From assembly GCA_002842035.1 (NCBI GenBank), contig PHBP01000002.1:206836-270835 (forward strand): DNA of 64,000 bases, written 5' to 3'. Every line of letters begins with the position of its first letter. Within the stretch, counting starts at the first letter, position 1. The notes below the pieces were generated by a model. That model ran no database searches. It saw only the letters and a list, made by a program, of their open reading frames with translations, and had not been told where the DNA came from. The DNA comes from Candidatus Cloacimonetes bacterium HGW-Cloacimonetes-2 (GTDB taxonomy: Bacteria; Cloacimonadota; Cloacimonadia; Cloacimonadales; Cloacimonadaceae). Below, piece after piece: positions 16,595 to 24,705 of this stretch. The translations under genes and the position numbers were made by a program.

Positions 16595-18735
16595 TGGAAA
16601 GCAGAAAAGTACTCGCTGAGTTTCGCTATGAGCTGAAACCGATAGTAAGAGGTTACAACCGTAGAACATTGTATGTTAATCTCGATACACTTGAAATCAA
16701 ATCCAAACCTGTGACCGATATGATGATAGACAAATTTGTAGGCGGTAAGGGATTTGATCTCTATCTGATGTGGCATGGCGTCAAAGACGACACCAAATGG
16801 AACGATCCCGAGAATGAGATTTGTATCTCCTTTGGTCCTCTCTGCGGTAATACCAACTATCCCGGAAGCGGAAAGTCCATAGTTACTACGATCTCTCCCC
16901 TTACAGGTATTCCGGTTGATTGTAATGTTGGCGGTCATTTTGGCCCCTACACCAAGTTTGCCGGTTGGGATGCTTTGGAGATTCAAGGCAAAGCCCGCGA
17001 AGATGTATTGCTCTATATCGATGGTGATAATGGAATAGTACAGATCCTCTCCGCTCCGGATGAGGAAGTAAACAGCCATATTATATCCGAAGAGCTCCAC
17101 AAAGAGTTTGCTGGCAGTGAAGAGCATCTGCAACACGTCTCTGTGGTATCCTCCGGAAGAGCTTCATCACATGTTAATATCACCTGTCTCAATTTCTCTT
17201 TTTGGGATAAACGCCGCAAGGTAGCGAGGCTTAAACAAGCTGGTCGTGGTGGCACCGGAAGCGTGTTTAGAGATAAGAAGCTCAAAGCATTGGTAGTGAA
17301 ATACTCCGCATTGTCCGGAGATACTAACGATCCCGAAGATATCGATACACTTCAGAAGACAGGTCTCAAACTGCACAATGAGATTGAGAAAGGCGATAGC
17401 AGCCAGTGCCATATGAGAGAAATGGGGACTGCTCACCTGATGGAGATTATGAACGATTACGATCTCCTGCCGATCAGAAACTTCAAATACGGTCAGATGC
17501 CGGAAGCAATCAGCTTGGCATCTTGGGAGTTCAAAAAGCTCTTCACCCAGAATATGCCTGATGGTTGCTGGTTTGGATGCTCGCTCTCCTGCTGCAAGGC
17601 TGTGGATGATTTCTTGCCTCGTACAGGTCCTTACAAAGGACAGCCGGTCTGCGTTGACGGCCCCGAATATGAGACAGGTGCCGGTTGTGGCTCCAATCTC
17701 TGCATCTGGGACCCCAAGGATGTGGTCGAGATAAATTTCTACTGCGATACCTACGGGGTTGATACAATCTCCTTCGGAACATCAGTGGCTTTTGCGATGG
17801 AGTGTTACGAGAATGGTATCCTTAATAAAGAACGCACCGGAGGCTTGGATCTTAGCTGGGGCAATGCCGATGCAGCTTTGGAATTACTACACCAGATGGC
17901 TCGTGGTGAAGGCTTTGGCGTGACAGTCGGAATGGGCGTCCGTAAGATGAAAGAGATCTTCGCTAGAGAATACGGTGCTGATCCCCAGTTCTTGCAAGAT
18001 ATCGGAATGGAAGCCAAAGGCTTGGAATACAGCCAGTATATGTCCAAAGAGTCACTCGCTCAGCAAGGTGGTTACACTCTCGCGCTGAAGGGACCTCAAC
18101 ACGATGAAGCCTGGCTGATCTTTATGGATATGGTGAACAACCTGATTCCCACCTTTGAAGATAAAGCTGAAGCTCTGCATTACTTCCCGATGTTCCGCAC
18201 CTGGTTTGGTCTGCAGGGACTCTGCAAGCTTCCCTGGAACGATATTGAGCCGGATGACAATGCTCAAACAGACGAACCTGCTAAGGTTCCTGAGCATGTC
18301 CAAAACTACGTTGATATCTACAAAGCTATCACCGGGAAACCGATGGACAAGCATGAGCTGATACGCCAGTCTGAACGCGTTTACAACTTCCAAAAGGTCT
18401 TCTGTATGAGAATGGGCAAAGGCCGCAGAATAGACGATATCCCGCCATACCGTGCAGTCGGACCGGTCACAGAGGAAGAGTATCTCTCCCGCCAGGAACG
18501 TTATGACAAAGCCCTTGTTGAAAAGCAAGGTGTTGATCCTCAGAACCTCACAATCATCGAGAGAATGGCAAAGCTTCGCGAGTATAGAGAATCACAATAC
18601 CAGCAGTTGGTTGATTCTGTTTACAAACGTAAAGGCTGGACTCCTGATGGTGTACCTACTCCTGAACACCTCAAATCAATTGGTATGGATCTTCCTGAAG
18701 TAATGCAGGTAATCCAAAGGTATCTTAAAGCCTGA
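16594..18735 (+). CDS. aor: Aldehyde:ferredoxin oxidoreductase, probably tungsten-dependent
   Basis: 713 residues. The N-terminal AOR domain shows VGGKGFDLYL, NVGGHFGPYTKFAGWDAL and GRGGTGSVFRDKKLKAL. The cluster and cofactor domain has CWFGCSLSC near 325, GAGCGSNLCIWDP near 365 and the late Cys in GLCKLPWND near 547. These match the [4Fe-4S] and bis-molybdopterin ligands of the AOR family. It interconverts aldehydes and carboxylic acids with ferredoxin, supplied by the overlapping polyferredoxin gene. It is about 100 residues longer than classical AOR; the extra part is largely the charged C-terminal helical region after about 580. Substrate class and metal (W or Mo) are inferred from family only. 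Confidence 0.93.
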   Translation: MESRKVLAEFRYELKPIVRGYNRRTLYVNLDTLEIKSKPVTDMMIDKFVGGKGFDLYLMWHGVKDDTKWNDPENEICISFGPLCGNTNYPGSGKSIVTTISPLTGIPVDCNVGGHFGPYTKFAGWDALEIQGKAREDVLLYIDGDNGIVQILSAPDEEVNSHIISEELHKEFAGSEEHLQHVSVVSSGRASSHVNITCLNFSFWDKRRKVARLKQAGRGGTGSVFRDKKLKALVVKYSALSGDTNDPEDIDTLQKTGLKLHNEIEKGDSSQCHMREMGTAHLMEIMNDYDLLPIRNFKYGQMPEAISLASWEFKKLFTQNMPDGCWFGCSLSCCKAVDDFLPRTGPYKGQPVCVDGPEYETGAGCGSNLCIWDPKDVVEINFYCDTYGVDTISFGTSVAFAMECYENGILNKERTGGLDLSWGNADAALELLHQMARGEGFGVTVGMGVRKMKEIFAREYGADPQFLQDIGMEAKGLEYSQYMSKESLAQQGGYTLALKGPQHDEAWLIFMDMVNNLIPTFEDKAEALHYFPMFRTWFGLQGLCKLPWNDIEPDDNAQTDEPAKVPEHVQNYVDIYKAITGKPMDKHELIRQSERVYNFQKVFCMRMGKGRRIDDIPPYRAVGPVTEEEYLSRQERYDKALVEKQGVDPQNLTIIERMAKLREYRESQYQQLVDSVYKRKGWTPDGVPTPEHLKSIGMDLPEVMQVIQRYLKA

Positions 18736-18750
18736 TTTTAAAGTATAAAG

Positions 18751-18780
18751 AAAGAACCCCGCGCAAGCGGGGTTCTTTCT
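18751..18780. terminator. Bidirectional terminator between convergent genes
   Basis: AAAGAACCCCGC (18751-18762), loop GCAA, GCGGGGTTCTTT (18767-18778). The stem is 12 bp, with A and T runs on its two sides, so it can serve both the oxidoreductase operon and the minus-strand redox operon. Confidence 0.9.
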
Positions 18781-18795
18781 TATTATCTGGTTTAT

Positions 18796-19317
18796 TTACT
18801 TTGCTTTGGGCACCAGCAACTGCTTGAGATGATCTACATAGCTGCTCGCACCACCGGGTCTGTATCCGGTCCGGTTGATCTCCACACCCTCAGAATTAAC
18901 CAGAACTATCGTAGGATAACCAGTTATCCCAAGGCGTTCTTGTAACTCGTTGTTCTGAGCTCTCTCAGCCTGGCTTTGGTTGTTGACCCTGGGGAAGTCA
19001 ATGGTCAGTAGCACAAGGTTGTCCTTGGCATAATCTGTGAATTCCTGGCGGGAAAAGACTTCGTTGCGAAGCTTAATACACCAGCTACACCAGTCAGAAC
19101 CGGTGAAGTTCATCAGGATTGGCCTTCCAAGTTCTTGCGCATAACGCAGAGCTTCCTGATAGTCTGTGATCCATTCGCCCTGACCATAAGCACCAAGAGC
19201 TTCATCTATTGTCGGCTCCTGTGGTTCGGGAGGATTCTCCATAGCAGGCTCTGGTGCTGGAGTGCAACCGGCAACCATCACCAATGACAGTAGTAGTATT
19301 GTGATGAATAGTTTCAT
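18796..19317 (-). CDS. Thioredoxin-fold lipoprotein
   Basis: 173 residues. Lipoprotein signal ending VMVAGC (Cys 18), then a Pro/Glu-rich linker to about 38. The thioredoxin fold holds a redox-active CSWC in FTGSDWCSWCIKL near 77 and the cis-Pro segment ITGYPTIVLVNSEG near 130, which resembles the Thioredoxin_7/DsbD-gamma-like group. It would work on thiols in the periplasm. It overlaps the OsmC gene by 4 bp and is the last gene of the glutaredoxin-MarR-OsmC operon. Confidence 0.88.
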   Translation of the reverse strand: MKLFITILLLSLVMVAGCTPAPEPAMENPPEPQEPTIDEALGAYGQGEWITDYQEALRYAQELGRPILMNFTGSDWCSWCIKLRNEVFSRQEFTDYAKDNLVLLTIDFPRVNNQSQAERAQNNELQERLGITGYPTIVLVNSEGVEINRTGYRPGGASSYVDHLKQLLVPKAK

Positions 19318-19745
19318 TGTTTGACCTCTTCACCGTTTATATAGACAATAGCTGTAACATCTGAAGACTTCTTCAGCATAGCATTCACTCCACAGTACTG
19401 CTCGGTAGAAAGCCTAACCGCCTTCATTACCTTGTCCTGAGGAAGATTCTCACCTTCAAAGAAGAATTTCAGCTTGATGTCTTTATAAATAACGGGATGT
19501 TCATCTGTGGAATCAGCTTCTACTTCCATTCGAAACTGGTATCCGTTTATCTTCATTTTATCCAGGATAGAAACGACATCCATTCCGGAGCATCCGCTGA
19601 GAGCCGAAAGCAGCAATGGCTTTGGCCGGGGACCCTTGTTGAGTCCACCCCACTCAGGATCAGCATCCATAAAGAAATGGTGTCCGTTGACCTCTGTATC
19701 AAAGGTCATACCCTCTACCCACTTGGTTACGACTTTAGTTGGCAT
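19314..19745 (-). CDS. OsmC/Ohr family peroxide-reductase-like protein
   Basis: 143 residues. The two family cysteines are visible: ALSGCSGMDVV near 52 and STEQYCGVNAML near 117. In OsmC/Ohr enzymes such a pair reduces organic peroxides. The ATG overlaps the stop of the MarR gene by one base, and the downstream gene is a thiol protein. Known ohr systems are controlled by MarR-type thiol sensors, so this neighbourhood fits peroxide defence. Confidence 0.88.
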   Translation of the reverse strand: MPTKVVTKWVEGMTFDTEVNGHHFFMDADPEWGGLNKGPRPKPLLLSALSGCSGMDVVSILDKMKINGYQFRMEVEADSTDEHPVIYKDIKLKFFFEGENLPQDKVMKAVRLSTEQYCGVNAMLKKSSDVTAIVYINGEEVKQ

Positions 19746-20200
19746 TAGATCTCCACGTATGTTTCTTTGAGTATTTCCTCATACTTATCGACGTAAGTCT
19801 TGAAGGCTTTGTAAATATCATCCAGGTTCTTTTCAGGGATGCGCTTGATAATCTTCTTCTGATGGTCCACAATAGTCTGTTGACTATTTTCCGCAAGCTT
19901 CTTACCTTTTTCTGTAATTATCGCAAACCAGCAGCGGCGATCTTCTTCGGAAGGCTTACGGGTGACCAGCTTTTTGCTCACCAGATTGTCCATTATGCGA
20001 GTCACTCTGCTATGAGAGACATTAAGCACTTTGGCGAGTTCGTTCATATTTGCGGGTGTCTTGATCTGAAAGAGGTAATTCAGAAGGTGACACTCCATCT
20101 TTCCTGCCTGCAGACAAGCTTTTTGAGAGTAGTCGATGTCGCTGAGTACAACCTGTAATCTGGTGATCAGCTCATGAAATTTCTCGGGGTAATTTGCCAT
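19745..20200 (-). CDS. MarR-family transcriptional regulator
   Basis: 151 residues with a winged helix: KTPANMNELAKVLNVSHSR (helix-turn-helix) near 50-68, VTRIMDNLVSKKLVTR and wing RKPSEEDRRCWFAIIT. Cysteines are present near 30, 38 and in the wing (RRCW), so a thiol sensor of the OhrR kind is possible. It has a strong AAAGGAGAATACC ribosome-binding site. It lies between glutaredoxin and OsmC genes and probably controls its own operon through sites in 20460-20643. Confidence 0.9.
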   Translation of the reverse strand: MANYPEKFHELITRLQVVLSDIDYSQKACLQAGKMECHLLNYLFQIKTPANMNELAKVLNVSHSRVTRIMDNLVSKKLVTRKPSEEDRRCWFAIITEKGKKLAENSQQTIVDHQKKIIKRIPEKNLDDIYKAFKTYVDKYEEILKETYVEI

Positions 20201-20216
20201 GGTATTCTCCTTTTTT

Positions 20217-20459
20217 CTATTTAATAATTCCTAATAATCGATCGATTTTACTACGATCGAAGCCCACGACCGGTTGGTTGTTGATCCATAATTGTGGGAC
20301 CGATTGCTGTCCTGTCTTGCGGATCATATCTCTAAGCCCGGCGTCATCCCTAGACACATCTATATCTTTATAATTAAATCCTTTAGAGCGAAGATAGTCT
20401 TTCACTTTCTTACACCAAGAACAAGTTGGCGTACTAAAAACTACTATGTTGAATCTCAT
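20217..20459 (-). CDS. Glutaredoxin-family protein (NrdH/GrxC type)
   Basis: 80 residues, complete. FSTPTCSWCKKVKDYL carries a CSWC active site near 13-16, followed by cis-Pro in SVPQLWINN and the GFDRSKID end, all as in small glutaredoxins. It reduces disulfides in the cytoplasm; a specific partner cannot be named. It is the first gene of the four-gene redox operon and is preceded by a GAGG ribosome-binding site. Confidence 0.9.
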   Translation of the reverse strand: MRFNIVVFSTPTCSWCKKVKDYLRSKGFNYKDIDVSRDDAGLRDMIRKTGQQSVPQLWINNQPVVGFDRSKIDRLLGIIK

Positions 20460-20476
20460 TATTGAACCTCAAACAT

Positions 20477-20505
20477 ATATTAACACAATTCACGCAATTC
20501 ACCAA
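20477..20505 (-). promoter_or_regulatory. Candidate promoter of the redox operon, with direct repeats
   Basis: On the minus strand TTGGTG (20505-20500), 17-bp spacer, TAATAT (20482-20477), placing the start about 10 nt before the glutaredoxin ATG. The spacer holds two direct copies of GTGAATTG, which could be a regulator site overlapping the promoter. Confidence 0.45.
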
Positions 20506-20569
20506 AACTATTTTTGATGACCTGCCAAATTTTTATGATTGAGGTCATTTACCCTTGTCTATGTGATAT

Positions 20570-20597
20570 ACTGGCAGTAAAAAAATTACTTGCCAGT
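20570..20597. promoter_or_regulatory. Inverted repeat in the redox-operon/radA divergent gap
   Basis: ACTGGCAGTAA (20570-20580) faces TTACTTGCCAGT (20586-20597): 11 pairs with one bulged base and an AAAAA centre. Flanking copies of TGACCTGC at 20518-20525 and 20604-20611, and an inverted AGGTCA at 20542-20547, make this region look like a regulatory array, possibly for the MarR protein. Confidence 0.45.
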
Positions 20598-20643
20598 TTG
20601 AAGTGACCTGCAAAGCTGTGCAAAAATCTAATCTGGAGAAAGA

Positions 20644-21972
20644 ATGGCTAGTAGCTTCTTTTGCAAAGAATGCGGATATGAAAGTTCCAAGTGGTCTGGC
20701 AAATGTCCATCCTGCGGTGCTTGGGACAGCCTCAAAGAAAGCACTGTAGTCGTTGGCAAGAAAGGTAAGCAAAGCGTTGGCACTCAGGCCAAACCGGAAA
20801 GAATAGTGGATCTCAAAGCTGCTGCTGTCGAAAGGATAAACACAGGCAGCAGAGAGTTTGATCTCGTCTTGGGTGGTGGAATCGTCCCCGGTATGCTCAC
20901 TTTGATTGGAGGCGAACCGGGTATAGGTAAATCGACCTTAATGCTGCAGCTATCAGAATGGATGGGCAAACTGGGCAAGTCCGTGCTCTACTGCTCCGGT
21001 GAAGAAAGTATGGAACAAATACGCCAACGGAGCAACCGACTATCGGTTCACAACGAGAATATCTGGCTGCTTTGCACTAACGATACGGAGCAAATAATTG
21101 ATCTGGTATCTGACAATAAACCAGGACTTGTGGTAGTAGATTCGATCCAATCTGTATCGATCCCCTCTCTGGATTCGATCCCGGGTAGCGTTACTCAACT
21201 CCGTGAGAGCTGCAATCGATTGCTACGTCTTGCAAAGAACGAAAACATCCCAATCTTCCTGGTCGGACATGTCACAAAGGAAGGATTCGTCGCAGGCCCC
21301 AAGATATTGGAGCATATGGTAGATACTGTACTCTATTTCGAGGGCGAATTGCGTAATCAATACAAGATTCTGCGTGCAGTAAAAAACCGGTTTGGATCAA
21401 CCAATGAGATTGGTCTATTCGAAATGACCTCCTCAGGATTGATGGAAGTCCTCGATCCGAATTTCATTTTCCTAAGTACCGAAGGCAACCAAATTGGTAA
21501 TTCTTATGCATGTATAATGGAAGGTAGCCGCAGCTTCATCATCGAAGTTCAGTCGCTGGCAACCGGCTCAAACTACGGCACTCCCCAAAGAGTTGTAATG
21601 GGCTTGGAACAGAAAAAGCTCGCTCTTCTTTTGGCTATACTGGAGAAGAACCTCGCTCTCTATCTCAGGAGCAGCGACGTCTTTATCAATCTGACCGGTG
21701 GAATACGCACAAACGACCCCAGCCTTGATCTATCCATCCTGGCCGCTATTATTTCCAGCCTCAAAGATGTACCGGTACCGGAGCATTCAGTTTTCATAGG
21801 AGAAGTTGGTCTTAATGGCCAGATACGCCCCGTAAGCCAGATGGAACAGCGAATCAAAGAAGCCATCAAGCTGGGGTATGAGAAGATCTACATCTCAGGA
21901 TATGCCAAGACCAAGCACAAAACCAAAGTAATAGGACTCCGGGATATCAAGGATCTTTACAAGCTTTTCTAA
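20644..21972 (+). CDS. radA: DNA repair protein RadA
   Basis: 442 residues. A zinc finger at 7-24 (CKEC and CPSC), a RecA-like ATPase with Walker A GEPGIGKST near 95, the RadA-specific KNRFGS near 246, and a C-terminal Lon-like domain with GGIRTNDPSLDLSI near 355. RadA promotes branch migration during recombinational repair. The start follows TCTGGAGAAAGA, a good ribosome-binding site. It is divergent from the redox operon. Confidence 0.95.
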   Translation: MASSFFCKECGYESSKWSGKCPSCGAWDSLKESTVVVGKKGKQSVGTQAKPERIVDLKAAAVERINTGSREFDLVLGGGIVPGMLTLIGGEPGIGKSTLMLQLSEWMGKLGKSVLYCSGEESMEQIRQRSNRLSVHNENIWLLCTNDTEQIIDLVSDNKPGLVVVDSIQSVSIPSLDSIPGSVTQLRESCNRLLRLAKNENIPIFLVGHVTKEGFVAGPKILEHMVDTVLYFEGELRNQYKILRAVKNRFGSTNEIGLFEMTSSGLMEVLDPNFIFLSTEGNQIGNSYACIMEGSRSFIIEVQSLATGSNYGTPQRVVMGLEQKKLALLLAILEKNLALYLRSSDVFINLTGGIRTNDPSLDLSILAAIISSLKDVPVPEHSVFIGEVGLNGQIRPVSQMEQRIKEAIKLGYEKIYISGYAKTKHKTKVIGLRDIKDLYKLF

Positions 21973-22006
21973 GGATGCATCGGTGATCTCTGATCCGGAT
22001 GGTAAC

Positions 22007-22101
22007 TGCTCCCTGCTTGATAGGATGCTTCTATCCTGCATGTATCCTGCTTGAATCCTGCATGAACAACCATGAATGACTTGTCCTGTAATGCTTTAGG
22101 A
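22007..22101 (-). repeat. Dispersed 11-bp-unit intergenic repeat, copy B
   Basis: Between radA and pgpH. On the minus strand: AAAGCATTACAGGACA, then four 11-bp units (22023-22066: TTCATGCAGGA, TTCAAGCAGGA, TACATGCAGGA, TAGAAGCATCC) and TATC (22019-22022), then CAAGCAGGGAGCAG. The palindromic tail of copies A and D is not evident here. Confidence 0.85.
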
Positions 22102-22165
22102 TATTGGATTTGAATGGGAGCGGAAGAGGCTTGACACCAAAACCTAATCGCGATAAAAGGGGTAT

Positions 22166-24274
22166 ATGGAAACTAAACATATATATTACAGCCTGATAAC
22201 TGCACTTGTGATAGTGGGATTGTACCACCTTTTTGCCGTAGGTAGATTCAACTATCCTGAGTTTAAACTCAAGGCAGGGCAAGTCTCCGATGCTGAGCTG
22301 ATAGCCCCATTTGATTTTCCGATTTTAAAATCCGAGGAAAGACTGCAGCAGGAGAAAAACGAAACAATTGCCAGCCTGAAGAAGCCTCACCGCATAACAG
22401 AAGATAGACTGTTTGATGCCAACGCTTTGTTGGATGACTTTTTTCTGGTGGTTCACGATACCCAGGCGATGAATGCTGAGCAACTCAGTTTAGCCCTTAC
22501 TGAAAAGGGCTTCAAGATAAACCCCCAGAATCTGGGACCGCTGCTTACCAGAAACAGAGCCGATGCGCTCTATACGCGCTTGGGACAAGAGCTGGACAAG
22601 TTATACAGAAAAGGGATTTATGAATCGATCAGAGGAGATTCTGTCTTGTTCGTTAGTGGTGACGAACTCAAAGAAGTACCAAAAAATAGCTTTAACAGCC
22701 TTGAAGAAGCCAGGCAAAAGCTTCAGTCAGCTTTCAACGGAACAGAATACAAAGATATCGTGATCGAGCTCTCCCCCATCCTGGTGAATGCGAATCTGAT
22801 CCTTGACGATGCGATGCTAACCAGAATTTCCGAAGATGCTACCAGACAGATTCAAGATACCGAGGGGATGGTATTACAAAACGAGGTGATCATCCGCAAG
22901 AATGCCAGGATAACAGAGGCGGATATGGTAAAGCTGAATTCACTACAAGCTGCTTACCGTAATCGTGAGATCAGCCGGTCTCCTCTCCAGCAACTGATGC
23001 TATCACTGGGTTTACTGCTGTTTAATTTCATCATCATTCTTGTGGCAAATACATACTATGCCTTTATAGAGCGCAAATCTACGAATAGATTTATGGATTG
23101 CCTTCCTCTGAACCTGGGCTTTGTTCTGATTGTTATTTTGAGTCTTTCGAACAATATGCTTTTGGGCTACAGTAATCTGATCATCCCGTTTGCAATGGTA
23201 GCATTATCAGCAGCGATTCTGGTGGGAGTAGATTTTGGCATTTTCTACAGCCTCAGCACTCTATTTGTGATAAGCCCCTTTATCAACTGGGAGACTTATA
23301 CTCCAGTCGTACTGGTGATGACAACTATACTGACCCTGATCCTGATGATCCGCTTTAACGTTTTTCATAATTATCTCAGTATCTGGCTTTACCTACTACT
23401 CTCCGGGGCTGTAGTAAACATCTCTTTGGGAATATACAAAAACGATCCCTTGATGACTGTACTTTCGACTACCGGCTATAGCTTCATCTCCTCCAGTATC
23501 TCAGTAGCAGGGATACTCTTGATCGTTCCATATTATGAAAAGAAGTGGCACAGGGCAACCAGACAGACTTTGTTGGAGCTGCTGGATTTTAATCACCCCC
23601 TGCTGAAGAAACTAGCTACAGAAGCGGTTGGAACATATCATCACAGTCTGATCGTAGGCAATTTAACCGAGCGTGCAGCGGAAGCCATTGGAGCAAATCC
23701 GCTTTTGGCACGGGTGGGTAGCTATTATCACGACATCGGGAAAGTGATAAACACGGATATCTTTACAGAAAACAACGAAGACTCTGATGAAATCCACGAC
23801 GATATCGAGCCGGAAGACAGCGCTAAACTGATCAAGGGGCACGTCCTGGAAGGCATAGAGATGGCAAGACGCTATAAGATGCCTCAGCCGGTAATCGATA
23901 TCATTATGCAGCATCACGGAACCAGCCATATCAGGTACTTTTTGGAGCAGGCAAAGCGTGAAAACCGTCAGGTTGATAGTACTGTTTTCCAATACCCAGG
24001 TCCGCGTCCACAGACCAAAGAAGCTGCACTGGTGATGATGGCTGATATTATTGAATCTACTACCAAAGCCAAGAATATCAAGAGCGTTGAAGATATCGAT
24101 GCAATTGTAGAACAGACAGTTCAAAGGCTGATCAGAGAAAACCAGTTTGATGAAGCACCAATAACGCTCAAAGAGATATTTATGGCTAAGACGGTAATGG
24201 TCCCTATACTTGAAAGCATTTATCGAAAGCGCCTTGATTACCCGGATAGCCCTGCTGATGAAACCGCAAATTGA
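22166..24274 (+). CDS. PgpH/YqfF-like 7TM-HD phosphohydrolase
   Basis: 702 residues. One N-terminal membrane segment (about 8-27), an extracytoplasmic 7TMR-HDED-type region (about 30-275), a seven-helix membrane domain (about 280-470) and a cytoplasmic HD domain. The HD domain shows TYHHSLIVGNLTERAAEAIG near 490 and YYHDIGK near 523, then QHHGTSH near 590. Members of this family hydrolyse cyclic di-AMP. The neighbour ybeY overlaps its end, the common pgpH-ybeY arrangement. It is the first gene of the long plus-strand run. Confidence 0.92.
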   Translation: METKHIYYSLITALVIVGLYHLFAVGRFNYPEFKLKAGQVSDAELIAPFDFPILKSEERLQQEKNETIASLKKPHRITEDRLFDANALLDDFFLVVHDTQAMNAEQLSLALTEKGFKINPQNLGPLLTRNRADALYTRLGQELDKLYRKGIYESIRGDSVLFVSGDELKEVPKNSFNSLEEARQKLQSAFNGTEYKDIVIELSPILVNANLILDDAMLTRISEDATRQIQDTEGMVLQNEVIIRKNARITEADMVKLNSLQAAYRNREISRSPLQQLMLSLGLLLFNFIIILVANTYYAFIERKSTNRFMDCLPLNLGFVLIVILSLSNNMLLGYSNLIIPFAMVALSAAILVGVDFGIFYSLSTLFVISPFINWETYTPVVLVMTTILTLILMIRFNVFHNYLSIWLYLLLSGAVVNISLGIYKNDPLMTVLSTTGYSFISSSISVAGILLIVPYYEKKWHRATRQTLLELLDFNHPLLKKLATEAVGTYHHSLIVGNLTERAAEAIGANPLLARVGSYYHDIGKVINTDIFTENNEDSDEIHDDIEPEDSAKLIKGHVLEGIEMARRYKMPQPVIDIIMQHHGTSHIRYFLEQAKRENRQVDSTVFQYPGPRPQTKEAALVMMADIIESTTKAKNIKSVEDIDAIVEQTVQRLIRENQFDEAPITLKEIFMAKTVMVPILESIYRKRLDYPDSPADETAN

Positions 24275-24704
24275 CATTGTAATAGAAGAGGGGATTTCAC
24301 CCGAACTGGAGCGGATCGAGCAAATAGCCGAGACAATCTGGGAAGAGGAAAGGGTACAAGGTGAATATGAGATATCAATCCTCTTCTGCGGCGATGATAG
24401 GATGAGGGAACTAAACCGCCAGTATAGAGGCTGTGACAGCGTTACTGATGTGCTTAGTTTCTCGAGCAAGGCCTTTGATCTCGCGCTTGGGGTACAAGGT
24501 GAGAAGTGGATTTGCGATATAATCATTGACACAAAGTACATACAATCACAAAAGGGTTCTAATGGTTATACACAAGAGATTGAGGAAGTTCTAATACATT
24601 CATTCCTGCATATTCTTGGGTATGACCATATGAAGACTAAAGATAAAGAAAAGATGGAAACAAAAGAAAACTATTACAAGCAGCTATTACAAGGTGTAAG
24701 CTAA
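24258..24704 (+). CDS. ybeY: Endoribonuclease YbeY (rRNA maturation factor)
   Basis: 148 residues from the ATG at 24258, which overlaps the pgpH end by 17 bp. A TTG at 24210 would add 16 residues but needs a 65-bp overlap and is less likely. The zinc site is seen as HSFLHILGYDHMK near 112, the H-x3-H-x5-H motif of the family, and the substrate region as RELNRQYRGCDSVTDVLSF. It acts in 16S rRNA maturation and ribosome quality control. No ribosome-binding site is seen; translation is probably coupled to pgpH. Confidence 0.92.
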   Translation: MKPQIDIVIEEGISPELERIEQIAETIWEEERVQGEYEISILFCGDDRMRELNRQYRGCDSVTDVLSFSSKAFDLALGVQGEKWICDIIIDTKYIQSQKGSNGYTQEIEEVLIHSFLHILGYDHMKTKDKEKMETKENYYKQLLQGVS

Positions 24705-24705
24705 A

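Noticed and set aside
20570..20597. Inverted repeat as a terminator
   Set aside because: It lies between two divergent genes, upstream of both, so there is no transcript to end; a regulatory site is more likely.
23663..24541. 292-codon minus-strand frame
   Set aside because: Antisense to pgpH and ybeY, both unambiguous; no recognisable protein features.
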